Shown here: positions 8,839 to 15,545 of the stretch, one piece after another
Layout: each line of letters starts with the position of its first letter
How positions within the stretch are numbered: position 1 is the first letter of the stretch
Assembly: GCA_959020035.1 (NCBI GenBank)
Contig: CAUEQX010000023.1
Span: forward strand, 1 to 16,733
Source: an uncultured Collinsella sp.
GTDB lineage: Bacteria; Actinomycetota; Coriobacteriia; Coriobacteriales; Coriobacteriaceae
DNA: 16,733 bases
Reading direction: 5' to 3'
Program-made: the position numbers and the translations under genes
Notes under the pieces: model-generated
Database searches by the model: none
Told to the model about the DNA's origin: nothing
The model's input: only the letters and a program-made list of their open reading frames with translations

Positions 8839-9138
8839 CTACTCGCCATCCTCCAGCTTAATGAGGATCTTGCGATAGCCACCGTACTCGCCGTTGAGCG
8901 CCTTGGACACACGGCTCACCGTGGTGGACGAAGCGCCGGTACGCGCCTGAACCTCGACATAGGGCTCACCCTCGTCCAGGTAACGCGCGACCTGCAGACG
9001 CTGCGATAGATCGCAAATCTCACGCGGCGTGCAGATATCGGTCAAAAACGCTTGGATATCCTTCTCGTCGTCCAAAAGGCTAAATGCGTGGACCAGCTGC
9101 TTGACATCAGGCTTGTCAAACATGTTCTCGATATTCAT
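8839..9138 (-). CDS. YerC/YecD-family TrpR-like DNA-binding protein
   Basis: A 99-residue protein of the TrpR/YerC/YecD family, small helical repressor-like proteins with one helix-turn-helix. TPREICDLSQRLQVARYLDEG (about 37-57) and TGASSTTVSRVSKALNGEYGGY (about 67-88) are the family's conserved helix and recognition helix regions. The ATG at 9138 is preceded by GGTGATC, the distal part of the full anti-16S complement, instead of AGGAGG; this places the start correctly. The gene has its own terminator at 8789-8815, so it is probably a single-gene unit. Target genes and any ligand cannot be told from the sequence. An overlapping upstream frame (9135-9422, minus) has no family features and I treat it as a shadow. 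Confidence 0.9.
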   Translation of the reverse strand: MNIENMFDKPDVKQLVHAFSLLDDEKDIQAFLTDICTPREICDLSQRLQVARYLDEGEPYVEVQARTGASSTTVSRVSKALNGEYGGYRKILIKLEDGE

Positions 9139-9461
9139 CGATCACCGCCAAACCCGCCAAAAGGCATCGAAGTTGATACTGACATCGGGCATCGTTCGCC
9201 CGTTCTATGCAATAGGGCAACGCCTGTGGCTTTTGCCCGTAGCAGTTTAGCACACCACCAAACTAAAGCGACAAGACTCTCTGCCAGCGGCACATTTTCT
9301 AGGACGAACGCCGTTTTGAAACCGAATGCGCACGCAAGCTCCACGAATATCTGAGACAATGGGCGGCCGAACAGGGCCGAGCCCGCGCATCTATCCGAGT
9401 TGCAAAGGTATGTGCCCCTCATGCCCCCTCACCACGCCATGCGCAAGAAAGGATTCCCACC
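9139..9461. other. divergent intergenic region between the YerC-family gene and the holin-like gene
   Basis: This 323-bp gap holds no convincing gene. For the minus-strand gene there is an extended -10, TGCTAAACT (agttta at 9244-9249 on the plus strand), and a leader hairpin GGGCAA/TTGCCC (9215-9238). For the plus-strand gene TGAGACAAT at 9352-9360 could be an extended -10, giving a leader of about 95 nt. An imperfect palindrome CGGGC/GCCCG lies near 9185-9201. None of these promoters has a good -35, so all are tentative. Confidence 0.4.
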
Positions 9462-9827
9462 ATGCGCTTTTTGCTCAACTGGCTTTTGACCTCAATCGCC
9501 ATCGCGATCGCAACGTTTCTCGTCCCCGGCATTCAGCCCTTCGGCATGGCCGACGCCTGGGTCTGCTTTGCCTTCGTGGGACTGTTCCTCAACATCGTCG
9601 ACTCGCTCGTCAAGCCGTTCCTGACGGTCATCTCGCTGCCGCTCACTATTATCACGCTTGGTATTTTTCAGCTCGTTGTCAACAGCTTTATGCTCGAGCT
9701 GGCCGGCTACCTGTCGGTCAATCTGCTGGGCGCGGGTATCTCCATTGCCAGCTTTGGATCGGCCTTTATGGGCAGCATCCTGGTATCCATCATGCGCAGC
9801 ATTCTCGATAGCATCGCCAGGAACTAG
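9462..9827 (+). CDS. phage-holin-4-like (YvlD family) membrane protein
   Basis: A 121-residue integral membrane protein of the YvlD/Phage_holin_4_2 family. Four hydrophobic segments are visible: about 4-22 (LLNWLLTSIAIAIATFLV), 30-48, 54-76 (FLTVISLPLTIITLGIFQLVV) and 88-112. The sequence NIVDSLVKPFLTVISLPLTIITLG is the family's signature region between the second and third segments. Despite the family name these chromosomal proteins are not known lysis proteins; some are tied to envelope stress in Bacillus. AAAGGA eight bases before the ATG supports the start. It appears monocistronic, ending in a strong bidirectional terminator. There is no phage context here. Confidence 0.88.
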   Translation: MRFLLNWLLTSIAIAIATFLVPGIQPFGMADAWVCFAFVGLFLNIVDSLVKPFLTVISLPLTIITLGIFQLVVNSFMLELAGYLSVNLLGAGISIASFGSAFMGSILVSIMRSILDSIARN

Positions 9828-9863
9828 AACGACCGGATTCGGACCGCCACAACACGCCAAAAG

Positions 9864-9894
9864 AAGGCCGTCCATCGCAACGATGGGCGGCCTT
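9864..9894. terminator. bidirectional terminator hairpin between convergent genes
   Basis: A 14-bp stem (AAGGCCGTCCATCG pairing with CGATGGGCGGCCTT, one G-T pair) with a CAA loop. It lies 36 bp after the holin-like gene and about 70 bp after the Rrf2 gene, which converge on it. The minus-strand side is followed by CTTTTGG, the plus side by GTCATTT. Confidence 0.8.
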
Positions 9895-9929
9895 GTCATT
9901 TGCCAAGCCTCAGAGGGTAAGAAAATCGA

Positions 9930-9954
9930 CCATTTATACCCCGTCCCCAAATGG
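9930..9954. repeat. small hairpin with GGGACGGGG core
   Basis: Six-base arms CCATTT/AAATGG enclose ATACCCCGTCCCC; read on the minus strand this gives TTGGGGACGGGG. The same core with different arms occurs at 16545-16577, and inside the arms of the 8702-8790 palindrome. It lies 9 bp past the stop of the Rrf2 gene. Confidence 0.65.
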
Positions 9955-9963
9955 CAGGTGGGG

Positions 9964-10392
9964 CTAGATTACGTAGTCGTAGCCCTCGTTGGGGGCGACG
10001 AGCGCATCGAGCGTCACGCCGTCGAGGTAATCGTTGATGAGCTTGTCCAGGTTCTTCCACACGCCGAGCGTGGGGCACTCATCCGAACGCGAGCAGCCCT
10101 TGCAGTCGCCGTCCAGGCATGCGACCGGTGCCAGGCTGCCCTCGGTCAGGCGTAAGATCTCGCCCACCGTGTACTGCTCGGGCGGGCGCGTGAGCACATA
10201 GCCACCGCCCTTGCCACGCATGCCCGAAAGCATGTTGGCGCGCACGAGCGTAGCCAAGATGTTCTCCAGATATTTCTCGGAAATCCCCTGTCGCGCCGCG
10301 ATCTCTTTGAGCGGGATGCGACCGGCCGCCTGGTGCTCGGCCAGATCGACCATAACGCGCAGGGCATATCTGCCCTTTGTGGAAACCAACAT
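9964..10392 (-). CDS. Rrf2-family transcriptional regulator
   Basis: A 142-residue winged-helix regulator of the Rrf2 family (IscR, CymR, NsrR). The start MLVSTKGRYALRVMVDLA and the recognition helix region ISEKYLENILATLVRANML followed by GMRGKGGGYVLTRP are diagnostic. Residues 92-106 contain C92, C97, C100 and C106, close to the spacing of the iron-sulfur cysteines of IscR/NsrR-type members, so it may bind a cluster; CymR-type members sense cysteine status through CysK instead. It is divergent from cysK with 252 bp between, which argues that it controls cysteine synthesis. The ATG at 10392 has GAAAGG 11 bases upstream. A quasi-palindrome at 10446-10460 over its likely promoter may be an autoregulatory site. 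Which signal it senses is not settled by sequence. Confidence 0.94.
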   Translation of the reverse strand: MLVSTKGRYALRVMVDLAEHQAAGRIPLKEIAARQGISEKYLENILATLVRANMLSGMRGKGGGYVLTRPPEQYTVGEILRLTEGSLAPVACLDGDCKGCSRSDECPTLGVWKNLDKLINDYLDGVTLDALVAPNEGYDYVI

Positions 10393-10428
10393 ATATATTG
10401 CTGCCTTTCGGTCTTTTAATCCGTAGAA

Positions 10429-10460
10429 ATTCTAGCCGAAATATTGGTTTTGAAAATACC
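10429..10460 (-). promoter_or_regulatory. candidate promoter and quasi-palindrome upstream of the Rrf2 gene
   Basis: On the minus strand TAGAAT (10429-10434) could be the -10; the -35 position is covered by GGTATTTTCAAAACC (10446-10460), a partial palindrome with matched GGT-TTT/AAA-ACC halves. This is consistent with autorepression but no consensus is proven. Confidence 0.35.
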
Positions 10461-10509
10461 CATTCCCGTCAAGACGCTTAATCGACTCGTAATAATCTCC
10501 TATTTCCTA

Positions 10510-10538
10510 TTGCATTACTAGGCTTTAGTGCCTACTAT
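10510..10538 (+). promoter_or_regulatory. cysK promoter with an inverted repeat in its spacer
   Basis: TTGCAT (10510-10515), a 17-bp spacer and TACTAT (10533-10538) make a good sigma-70-type promoter. TAGGC (10519-10523) and GCCTA (10530-10534) form an inverted repeat with 6 bp between, lying in the spacer and touching the -10, where a bound repressor would block RNA polymerase. The leader to the cysK ATG is about 100 nt and contains two short hairpins (10561-10581, arms AACCCA/TGGGTT; 10596-10613, arms ACCGT/ACGGT). Confidence 0.65.
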
Positions 10539-10644
10539 GCTTGCCAACAGCAAAACGAACAACCCATAAGGTTTGTGGGTTTCGCCGTTACACACACCGT
10601 AAAACCACACGGTATCCAGTCATTTGAACACTTGGAGGTTCACC

Positions 10645-11583
10645 ATGAGCAATGTTTACACGTCCATCGATCAGCTTATCGGCCACACCCCGCTTCTGGA
10701 GCTCACTCACTTTGAGGCCGATGAGGGCCTCAAGGCCCGCGTGCTCGTCAAGCTGGAATACTTCAACCCCGCCGGGTCCGTCAAAGACCGCGTCGCCAAG
10801 AACATGATCGACGAGGCCGAGAAGGCCGGCAAGCTCGTGCGCGGCGGCGACTACACCATCATCGAGCCCACGAGCGGCAACACCGGCGTCGGCATCGCCT
10901 CGGTGGCGGCGGCTCGCGGCTACAAGGTGATCATCACCATGCCCGAGACTATGTCCGTCGAGCGCCGCAAGCTTATGCAGGCATATGGCGCACAGCTTGT
11001 GCTCACCGACGGGTCCAAGGGCATGAAGGGCGCCATCGCCAAGGCCGAGGAGCTGCAGAAGGAGACGCCCAACAGCATCATCGCCGGCCAGTTTGTGAAC
11101 CCCGCCAACCCCGCCATCCACAAGGCCACGACCGGCCCCGAGATCTGGGATGACACCGACGGCAAGGTCGACATCTTCGTCGCCGGCGTCGGCACCGGCG
11201 GCACCGTGACCGGCGTGGGCGAGTTCCTCAAGGAGCAGAACCCCAAGATTCAGGTCGTCGCCGTCGAGCCCGCCACCTCCCCGGTGCTCTCCAAGGGCCA
11301 GGCCGGCCCGCACAAGATCCAGGGTATCGGCGCCGGCTTTGTGCCCGACGTCCTCGACACCCAGGTCTATGACGAGATCATCCCCGTCGAGAACGACGAC
11401 GCCTTTGCCACCGGCCGCGCCGTGGGCCACAAGGAGGGCGTGCTCGTGGGCATTTCGTCCGGCGCCGCCGTGTGGGCCGCGCTGCAGCTGGCCAAGCGCC
11501 CCGAGAACGAGGGCAAGACCATCGTGGCGCTGCTCGCCGACACCGGTGAGCGCTACCTGTCCACGGCACTGTTCCAGGACTAA
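10645..11583 (+). CDS. cysK: cysteine synthase (O-acetylserine sulfhydrylase)
   Basis: PLP enzyme that makes cysteine from O-acetylserine and sulfide in the cytosol. The 312 residues match the family length. K47 in NPAGSVKDR is the Schiff-base lysine; EPTSGNTGVGIA (about 75-86) is the substrate loop; GVGTGGTVTGVG binds the PLP phosphate; and the GISSGAAVWAAL motif sits near the C-terminus. Although an antisense frame spans the gene, the enzyme frame is unambiguous. TTGGAGG seven bases before the ATG fixes the start. It has its own promoter and ends before a GC-rich terminator at 11697-11735. Divergence from an Rrf2 regulator mirrors the functional CymR-CysK link known in Bacillus. CysK versus CysM cannot be fully separated here, but the length and motifs favour CysK. 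Confidence 0.96.
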   Translation: MSNVYTSIDQLIGHTPLLELTHFEADEGLKARVLVKLEYFNPAGSVKDRVAKNMIDEAEKAGKLVRGGDYTIIEPTSGNTGVGIASVAAARGYKVIITMPETMSVERRKLMQAYGAQLVLTDGSKGMKGAIAKAEELQKETPNSIIAGQFVNPANPAIHKATTGPEIWDDTDGKVDIFVAGVGTGGTVTGVGEFLKEQNPKIQVVAVEPATSPVLSKGQAGPHKIQGIGAGFVPDVLDTQVYDEIIPVENDDAFATGRAVGHKEGVLVGISSGAAVWAALQLAKRPENEGKTIVALLADTGERYLSTALFQD

Positions 11584-11683
11584 GGGCCCGTCACTTGTCG
11601 ATAGGCCCAAGGCACGCCGGTCTACCCTCTCTTCTGGCTGCCTGAGCCCATCTCGTTAGGGTGTCCCACGAGACGTCCGAACT

Positions 11684-11692
11684 TGCTACAAT
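11684..11692 (+). promoter_or_regulatory. extended -10 promoter upstream of mnmA
   Basis: TGCTACAAT is a near-consensus extended -10 (TGn plus TACAAT). No -35 is obvious at 17-18 bp. The expected start, near 11699, falls within the left arm of the 11697-11735 terminator, which then lies in the mnmA leader. Confidence 0.6.
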
Positions 11693-11696
11693 GTCT

Positions 11697-11735
11697 GCGG
11701 CGCGGAACCAGCCTCCCGCGCCGCTTTTCTTTTTT
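11697..11735 (+). terminator. GC-rich intrinsic terminator between cysK and mnmA
   Basis: GCGGCGCGG and CCGCGCCGC pair as an all-GC 9-bp stem with a 10-nt loop, followed by TTTTCTTTTTT. It is the natural terminator of cysK. It ends only 29 bp before the mnmA ATG and lies downstream of the only clear promoter for that gene, so it may also act as an attenuator. Confidence 0.85.
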
Positions 11736-11764
11736 GGCCACATGCCACCAAGGAGAACCTCCCC

Positions 11765-12865
11765 ATGCACAACAAGCGCGTGCTCGTCGCCATGAGCGGC
11801 GGCGTCGATTCCAGCGTGACTGCATACCTGCTCAAAAGCCAGGGCTACGAATGCGTCGGCGCCACCATGCGCCTCACCTGTCCCGCGCCCGACCCCGCCA
11901 CGGGCATGAGCAAAGTCGACCGCGACATCGCCGATGCAAAGGCTGTCGCCGAGCGCCTGGGGATACCCCACCATGTGCTCGACCTGCAGCAGACCTTCGA
12001 CCGCAATGTTATCGAGCGCTTCGTGACCGCCTACCAGGAGGGGCTGACGCCCAACCCGTGCATCATCTGCAACCGCCATATTAAGTTTGGCACGCTGCTC
12101 GATGCAGCGCTGGATATGGGCTGCGGCTACATCGCCACAGGCCACTACGCCAAAACGAGCCAGTCGTCCGACGGCACCTGGCAGCTGCACCGCGGCGAGG
12201 ACCCTAAAAAGGACCAGAGCTACTTTTTGTATTCGCTCACACAAGAGCGCCTGGCACGCACGATCTTTCCGCTGGCCGGGCTGGACAAAGAACGCGACGT
12301 GCGCCGCATTGCCGCCGAGCAGGGCTTCATCAACGCCAAGAAGGCCGAGAGCGAGGACATCTGCTTTATCGCGGACGACGACTACGCGGGCTATATCGAG
12401 CGCCGCTGCGGACATGCCGCCGAGCCGGGCGATATTGTATGGCGCGACGGCAGCGTGGTCGGACGCCACAACGGCGCGCTGCGCTATACCATCGGCCAGC
12501 GCAAGGGCTTGGGCGTCGCGATGGCGCACCCCGTGTACGTAACGGGCGTCGATGCCGCCAACAACATTGTGCATCTTGGCGAGGCCGAGGACCTGACGGC
12601 CACAGCGCTCACGGCCGATGAGTGGATCTGGAGCGCGCCGGCAGAGCGCATGGAAGCTGAGCTCAATGCCAGCGGCATTCGCGTGGGCGCCAAGTACCGC
12701 TACCGCCAAAAGGACCAGACAGCGACCCTTACGCATGGCGCCGACGGACAAATGCTGCTGACCTTTGACGAGCCGCAGCGAGCCATCGCCCCCGGCCAGG
12801 CAGTCGTCGTCTACCGCGGCGACGTCGTCTTGGGCGGCGGCACCGTTACGGCAGCCATCAAGTAG
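11765..12865 (+). CDS. mnmA: tRNA-specific 2-thiouridylase
   Basis: MnmA adds sulfur to U34 of Lys, Glu and Gln tRNAs, taking persulfide sulfur from a cysteine desulfurase or relay. The 366 residues contain the PP-loop SGGVDSS (11-17) that adenylates the uridine, the catalytic C102 in NPCIICNRHIKFG, and the persulfide cysteine C200 in SEDICFIADDDY, matching C102 and C199 of the E. coli enzyme. GHYAK (126-130) and the KDQSYFLYSL motif (149-158) bind tRNA and nucleotide. The C-terminal beta-barrel domain is complete. AAGGAG nine bases before the ATG confirms the start. It follows cysK in the same direction but is separated by a strong terminator, so it is probably transcribed on its own. Identification is secure. 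Confidence 0.97.
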   Translation: MHNKRVLVAMSGGVDSSVTAYLLKSQGYECVGATMRLTCPAPDPATGMSKVDRDIADAKAVAERLGIPHHVLDLQQTFDRNVIERFVTAYQEGLTPNPCIICNRHIKFGTLLDAALDMGCGYIATGHYAKTSQSSDGTWQLHRGEDPKKDQSYFLYSLTQERLARTIFPLAGLDKERDVRRIAAEQGFINAKKAESEDICFIADDDYAGYIERRCGHAAEPGDIVWRDGSVVGRHNGALRYTIGQRKGLGVAMAHPVYVTGVDAANNIVHLGEAEDLTATALTADEWIWSAPAERMEAELNASGIRVGAKYRYRQKDQTATLTHGADGQMLLTFDEPQRAIAPGQAVVVYRGDVVLGGGTVTAAIK

Positions 12866-12882
12866 CCCCATCCCCTTCATAA

Positions 12883-12947
12883 GTTGCGGTGAAATAGGGA
12901 CTGCTTATGCGTTTCAAATGCAAAAACAGTCCCTATTTCACCGCAAC
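12883..12947. repeat. palindromic intergenic repeat, TTGCGGTGRAATAG family, copy 2
   Basis: Perfect 21-bp arms (12883-12903, 12927-12947) enclose a 23-nt loop that can itself fold (about 6 bp). The outer arm TTGCGGTGAAATAG is nearly the same as in the 1720-1782 palindrome, while the inner part, GGGACTG, differs. It lies 18 bp after mnmA in the space shared with the convergent peptidase gene. Confidence 0.85.
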
Positions 12948-12951
12948 GCAC

Positions 12952-12995
12952 AAGAGCGCCCCTGCCGGCAACGTTATACCGGCTAGGGCGCTCTT
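12952..12995. terminator. hairpin between convergent mnmA and M42 peptidase genes
   Basis: AAGAGCGCCC pairs with GGGCGCTCTT, and inside that GCCGG pairs with CCGGC, with a 2x2 internal loop and a 10-nt terminal loop. Position between two converging stop codons suggests a bidirectional terminator, but neither side has a proper U-tract. Confidence 0.55.
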
Positions 12996-13020
12996 AACTT
13001 GCCACGCGCTATAAATGCGC

Positions 13021-14049
13021 CTAACGCTGTACGTAGGCGCGGACGAGCTCAAAGGTGTTACGCACGCCGTCCATGTGGCTGCGCTCGTAGTTGTGGCTCG
13101 CGTACACACCGGGGCCGATCAGGCCGTGACGGATGTCGTAGCCGGCAGAGAGCGTGGCCTCAACGTCCGAGCCGTAATGCGGGTACACGTCGATGGCGTA
13201 GTCGAGCTCCAGCTCGCGCGCGATGTTGGACAGCGTGGTTACCAGGTCGTAGTTGTACGGACCGCCCGAATCCTTGGCGCAGATCGACACCATGCGCTCG
13301 GTGCAGCCCAGATCATCACCCACGCAACCCATGTCAACGCTGATCATCTCGCGCGTGTCGGCCGGCACGAAAGCACCGCCGTGGCCGACCTCCTCGTACA
13401 CGGTAAAGAGCAGCGACACCTTGCGCGAAAGCGTCACCTCGCCGTCAGCAACGGCACGGGCCAGACCCAGCAGAATCGACGCCGACAGCTTGTCATCCAG
13501 GAAGCGGCTCTTAATGTAGCCGCTCTCCGTCACCGTGGTACGCGGATCCATAGCGATGATGTCGCCGGTCTGAATGCCCAGCTCGAGCACATCGTCCTTG
13601 CTGTCGACATTCTCATCGAGCAGGATTTCCATGTTCTTCTCGATGGTCTTGACCGGCTCGTCGGCCACGTGCGCCGAAGGCTCGGTGTTGAGGACCACAC
13701 CCGTGTAGACATTGCCATCGCGCGTGTAAACGGTGCAGTTCTCGCCATCGGCCGTAGACCACTGGTGCCCACCAAGCGTCGTGGGACGCAGGCGGCCATT
13801 GTCCTTAATGGAGCGTACCATGGCGCCCAAGGTGTCGACATGGCTCGCCAACACAAGCGGCTCGCCCTCGCCGCCAAGCTCGACCAGCACGTTGCCCTTA
13901 TTGGAACGCTCGGGGCCAAAGCCCATATCGCGCAACGTTTCCATTAGATAATCAGTCGCCGCACGGGTATAGCCCGTAGGCGAAGCAATCGAGGTAAGCG
14001 CCTTCAACTGGTCAGTAATATAGGAGAGCGTAGAATCCATCTTGGACAC
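13021..14049 (-). CDS. M42-family metallopeptidase
   Basis: A cytosolic zinc/cobalt aminopeptidase of family M42 (glutamyl aminopeptidase/endoglucanase-like, FrvX type) that trims peptides. Numbering from the ATG at 14040, the metal and catalytic residues are seen: H67 and D69 in ASHVDTLGAM, D182 in FLDDK, E216-E217 in YEEVGHGG, D236 in VDMG and H316 in ASHNYERSH. It has 339 residues from that ATG. I prefer GTG at 14049 because AAAGGG lies 8 bases upstream of it, whereas it is 17 bases from the ATG; this adds three residues (VSK). The frame stays open to 14106 but the extension has no ribosome site and no family similarity that I can see. It appears to be monocistronic, with the fucO 3' palindrome upstream. 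Substrate preference is unknown. Confidence 0.9.
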   Translation of the reverse strand: MSKMDSTLSYITDQLKALTSIASPTGYTRAATDYLMETLRDMGFGPERSNKGNVLVELGGEGEPLVLASHVDTLGAMVRSIKDNGRLRPTTLGGHQWSTADGENCTVYTRDGNVYTGVVLNTEPSAHVADEPVKTIEKNMEILLDENVDSKDDVLELGIQTGDIIAMDPRTTVTESGYIKSRFLDDKLSASILLGLARAVADGEVTLSRKVSLLFTVYEEVGHGGAFVPADTREMISVDMGCVGDDLGCTERMVSICAKDSGGPYNYDLVTTLSNIARELELDYAIDVYPHYGSDVEATLSAGYDIRHGLIGPGVYASHNYERSHMDGVRNTFELVRAYVQR

Positions 14050-14168
14050 CAAAGTCACCCTTTCATGTCGAATTAAACCCACAGCAACAATACCACCGCG
14101 AACCATCTTTTTACCTAGCGAGATGACCCATCGAGCTCCCCAGAACTGCGCCCGCCACGATAACGAGC

Positions 14169-14297
14169 CGGCGGGCCCCTGCCCGTTAGCCCCAGAATCT
14201 TTCCGCAGGACAGAAGGAGGCCCCGCCGCACGTAGTGCGCAGCGGGGCCTCCGACATGTCCGAGGACGATTGTGGGGCTAACGGGCGGGGCCCGCCG
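14169..14297. repeat. 129-bp nested palindrome downstream of fucO
   Basis: Outer arms 14169-14194 and 14273-14297 pair over 25 bp with a single bulged base. Between them a second hairpin (14216-14252) has an 11-bp stem GGAGGCCCCGC/GCGGGGCCTCC topped by CGCAC/GTGCG. It starts 7 bp past the fucO stop. On the fucO strand the inner hairpin is followed by TTCT only, so termination is possible but not classical. The sequence is unrelated to the other palindromes here. It makes up most of the fucO-peptidase intergenic gap; the rest (14050-14168) shows nothing clear apart from a possible TTTAAT -10 near the peptidase start. Confidence 0.85.
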
Positions 14298-14304
14298 AAC
14301 CAGG

Positions 14305-15480
14305 TTAGGCAGCCGGGCAGATCTTCTTGAAGAGCTCGATGACGTCGTCGAGCGTCGCCTCGCGCGGGTTGCCCGGGAAGCAGGCGTCAGCCATGGCGTC
14401 CTTGGCCAGGATCTCGATCTCGTCAGCCTTCATGGCCTCGCAGACGTGAGGGATGTTCACGTCGGCAGAGAGCTGCTTAACGGCGGCGATGGCGGCATCG
14501 GCGGCCTCGGCGGTGCTCATGCCCGTGGTGTCAACGCCCATGGCGACGGCAACCTTGGCCAGGCGCTCAGCGCAAACCGGCTTGTTGAACTCCATGGCGA
14601 TCGGCAGCAGCATGGCGCAAGCGACGCCGTGCGGGGTATCGTAGTGAGCGGACAGGGTGTGAGCCATGGCGTGGTCGATGCCCAGGCCAACATTGGAGAA
14701 GCCCATGCCGGCGACATACTGACCAAGAGCCATGCCCTCACGGCCGGAGCCGGGCTGGCCGGACTTGGCCTCGGCGACGGAGTCGCGCAGGTTCTCGCTG
14801 ATCAGCTTAATGGCCTCAAAGTGGAACATGTCGGAGAGCTCCCAAGCGCCCTTGGTGGTGTAGCCCTCGATGGCGTGGGTCAGAGCGTCCATGCCGGTGG
14901 AAGCAGTCAGGCCGGCGGGCATGGAAGCCATCATGTCGGGGTCGACGACGGCGACCTCGGGGGCGTCGTTGGTGTCGACGCACACGAACTTGCGGACCTT
15001 CTCGGGGTCGGTGATGACGTAGTGGATGGTCCCATCGGCGGCCTCGGCCGCGGCACCGGCGGTCGTCGGCACGGCGATGGTGAACACGGCGTGGTTCTTA
15101 GTGGGAGCAACGCCCTCGAGGCTGCGTACATCGGCGAACTCGGGGTTGTTGATGATGATGCCGATGGCCTTAGCGGTGTCCATGGAGGAGCCGCCGCCGA
15201 TGGTCACGATAGCGTCAGCCTCGGCGGCCTTGAAGGCCTCGACGCCGTCCTTGACGTTCTGGATGGTGGGGTTGGGCTTGATCTCGGAGTAGAGGCTCCA
15301 AGCGATGCCGGCGGCGTCGAGCTCGTCGGTCACCTTGGCGGTAACGCCAAACTTGACCAGATCGGGATCGGAGCAGACGAAAATCTTCTTGTAGCCGCGA
15401 CGCTGGAGCTCGCCGGGGATTTCCTTGATGGCGCCGGAACCATGATAAGAGATGGTATTGAGAACGAAACGATTAGCCAT
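14305..15480 (-). CDS. fucO: lactaldehyde reductase, iron-containing alcohol dehydrogenase
   Basis: Group III iron-dependent alcohol dehydrogenase closely resembling E. coli FucO, which reduces L-lactaldehyde from fucose or rhamnose breakdown to 1,2-propanediol with NADH. From the ATG at 15480 it has 391 residues (FucO 383). The NAD motif GGGSSMDTAK is at 95-104; the metal ligands are D198 and H202 (GMDALTHAIEGY), H270 (GIDHAMAH) and H284 (TPHGVACA). Long FucO-like stretches such as ALGQYVAGMGFSNVGLG support this over other group III enzymes. GGGAGG six bases before the ATG fixes the start; the open frame to 15522 is not used. It seems monocistronic with a LacI-type operator upstream and a large palindrome after it. 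No fucose or rhamnose genes are in the window, so it may serve another aldehyde. Confidence 0.92.
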   Translation of the reverse strand: MANRFVLNTISYHGSGAIKEIPGELQRRGYKKIFVCSDPDLVKFGVTAKVTDELDAAGIAWSLYSEIKPNPTIQNVKDGVEAFKAAEADAIVTIGGGSSMDTAKAIGIIINNPEFADVRSLEGVAPTKNHAVFTIAVPTTAGAAAEAADGTIHYVITDPEKVRKFVCVDTNDAPEVAVVDPDMMASMPAGLTASTGMDALTHAIEGYTTKGAWELSDMFHFEAIKLISENLRDSVAEAKSGQPGSGREGMALGQYVAGMGFSNVGLGIDHAMAHTLSAHYDTPHGVACAMLLPIAMEFNKPVCAERLAKVAVAMGVDTTGMSTAEAADAAIAAVKQLSADVNIPHVCEAMKADEIEILAKDAMADACFPGNPREATLDDVIELFKKICPAA

Positions 15481-15545
15481 TGATAGCCTCCCATCGTGTG
15501 CGGGGCACCCATTACGCCCCACGCTATGAGTCCCATCCTAACGCT

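Noticed and set aside
9135..9422. 95-residue minus-strand ORF overlapping the YerC-family start
   Set aside because: It lies in the divergent promoter gap, lacks a ribosome site and family features, and overlaps the candidate promoters.
9462..9827. Prophage remnant suggested by the holin-like family name
   Set aside because: Only a single chromosomal YvlD-type gene with its own terminator; no endolysin, integrase or other phage genes nearby.
10561..10644. T-box or other known riboswitch in the cysK leader
   Set aside because: Two short hairpins are visible but no T-box TGGNACCGCG motif, no SAM-type core and no terminator in the leader.
10588..12880. Minus-strand ORFs of 340 and 429 residues opposite cysK and mnmA
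   Set aside because: Antisense shadows of two unmistakable enzymes, with no ribosome site or motif.
14272..15483. 403-residue plus-strand ORF opposite fucO
   Set aside because: Gly/Val/Asp-rich shadow. It begins inside the nested palindrome, and FucO motifs are on the other strand.
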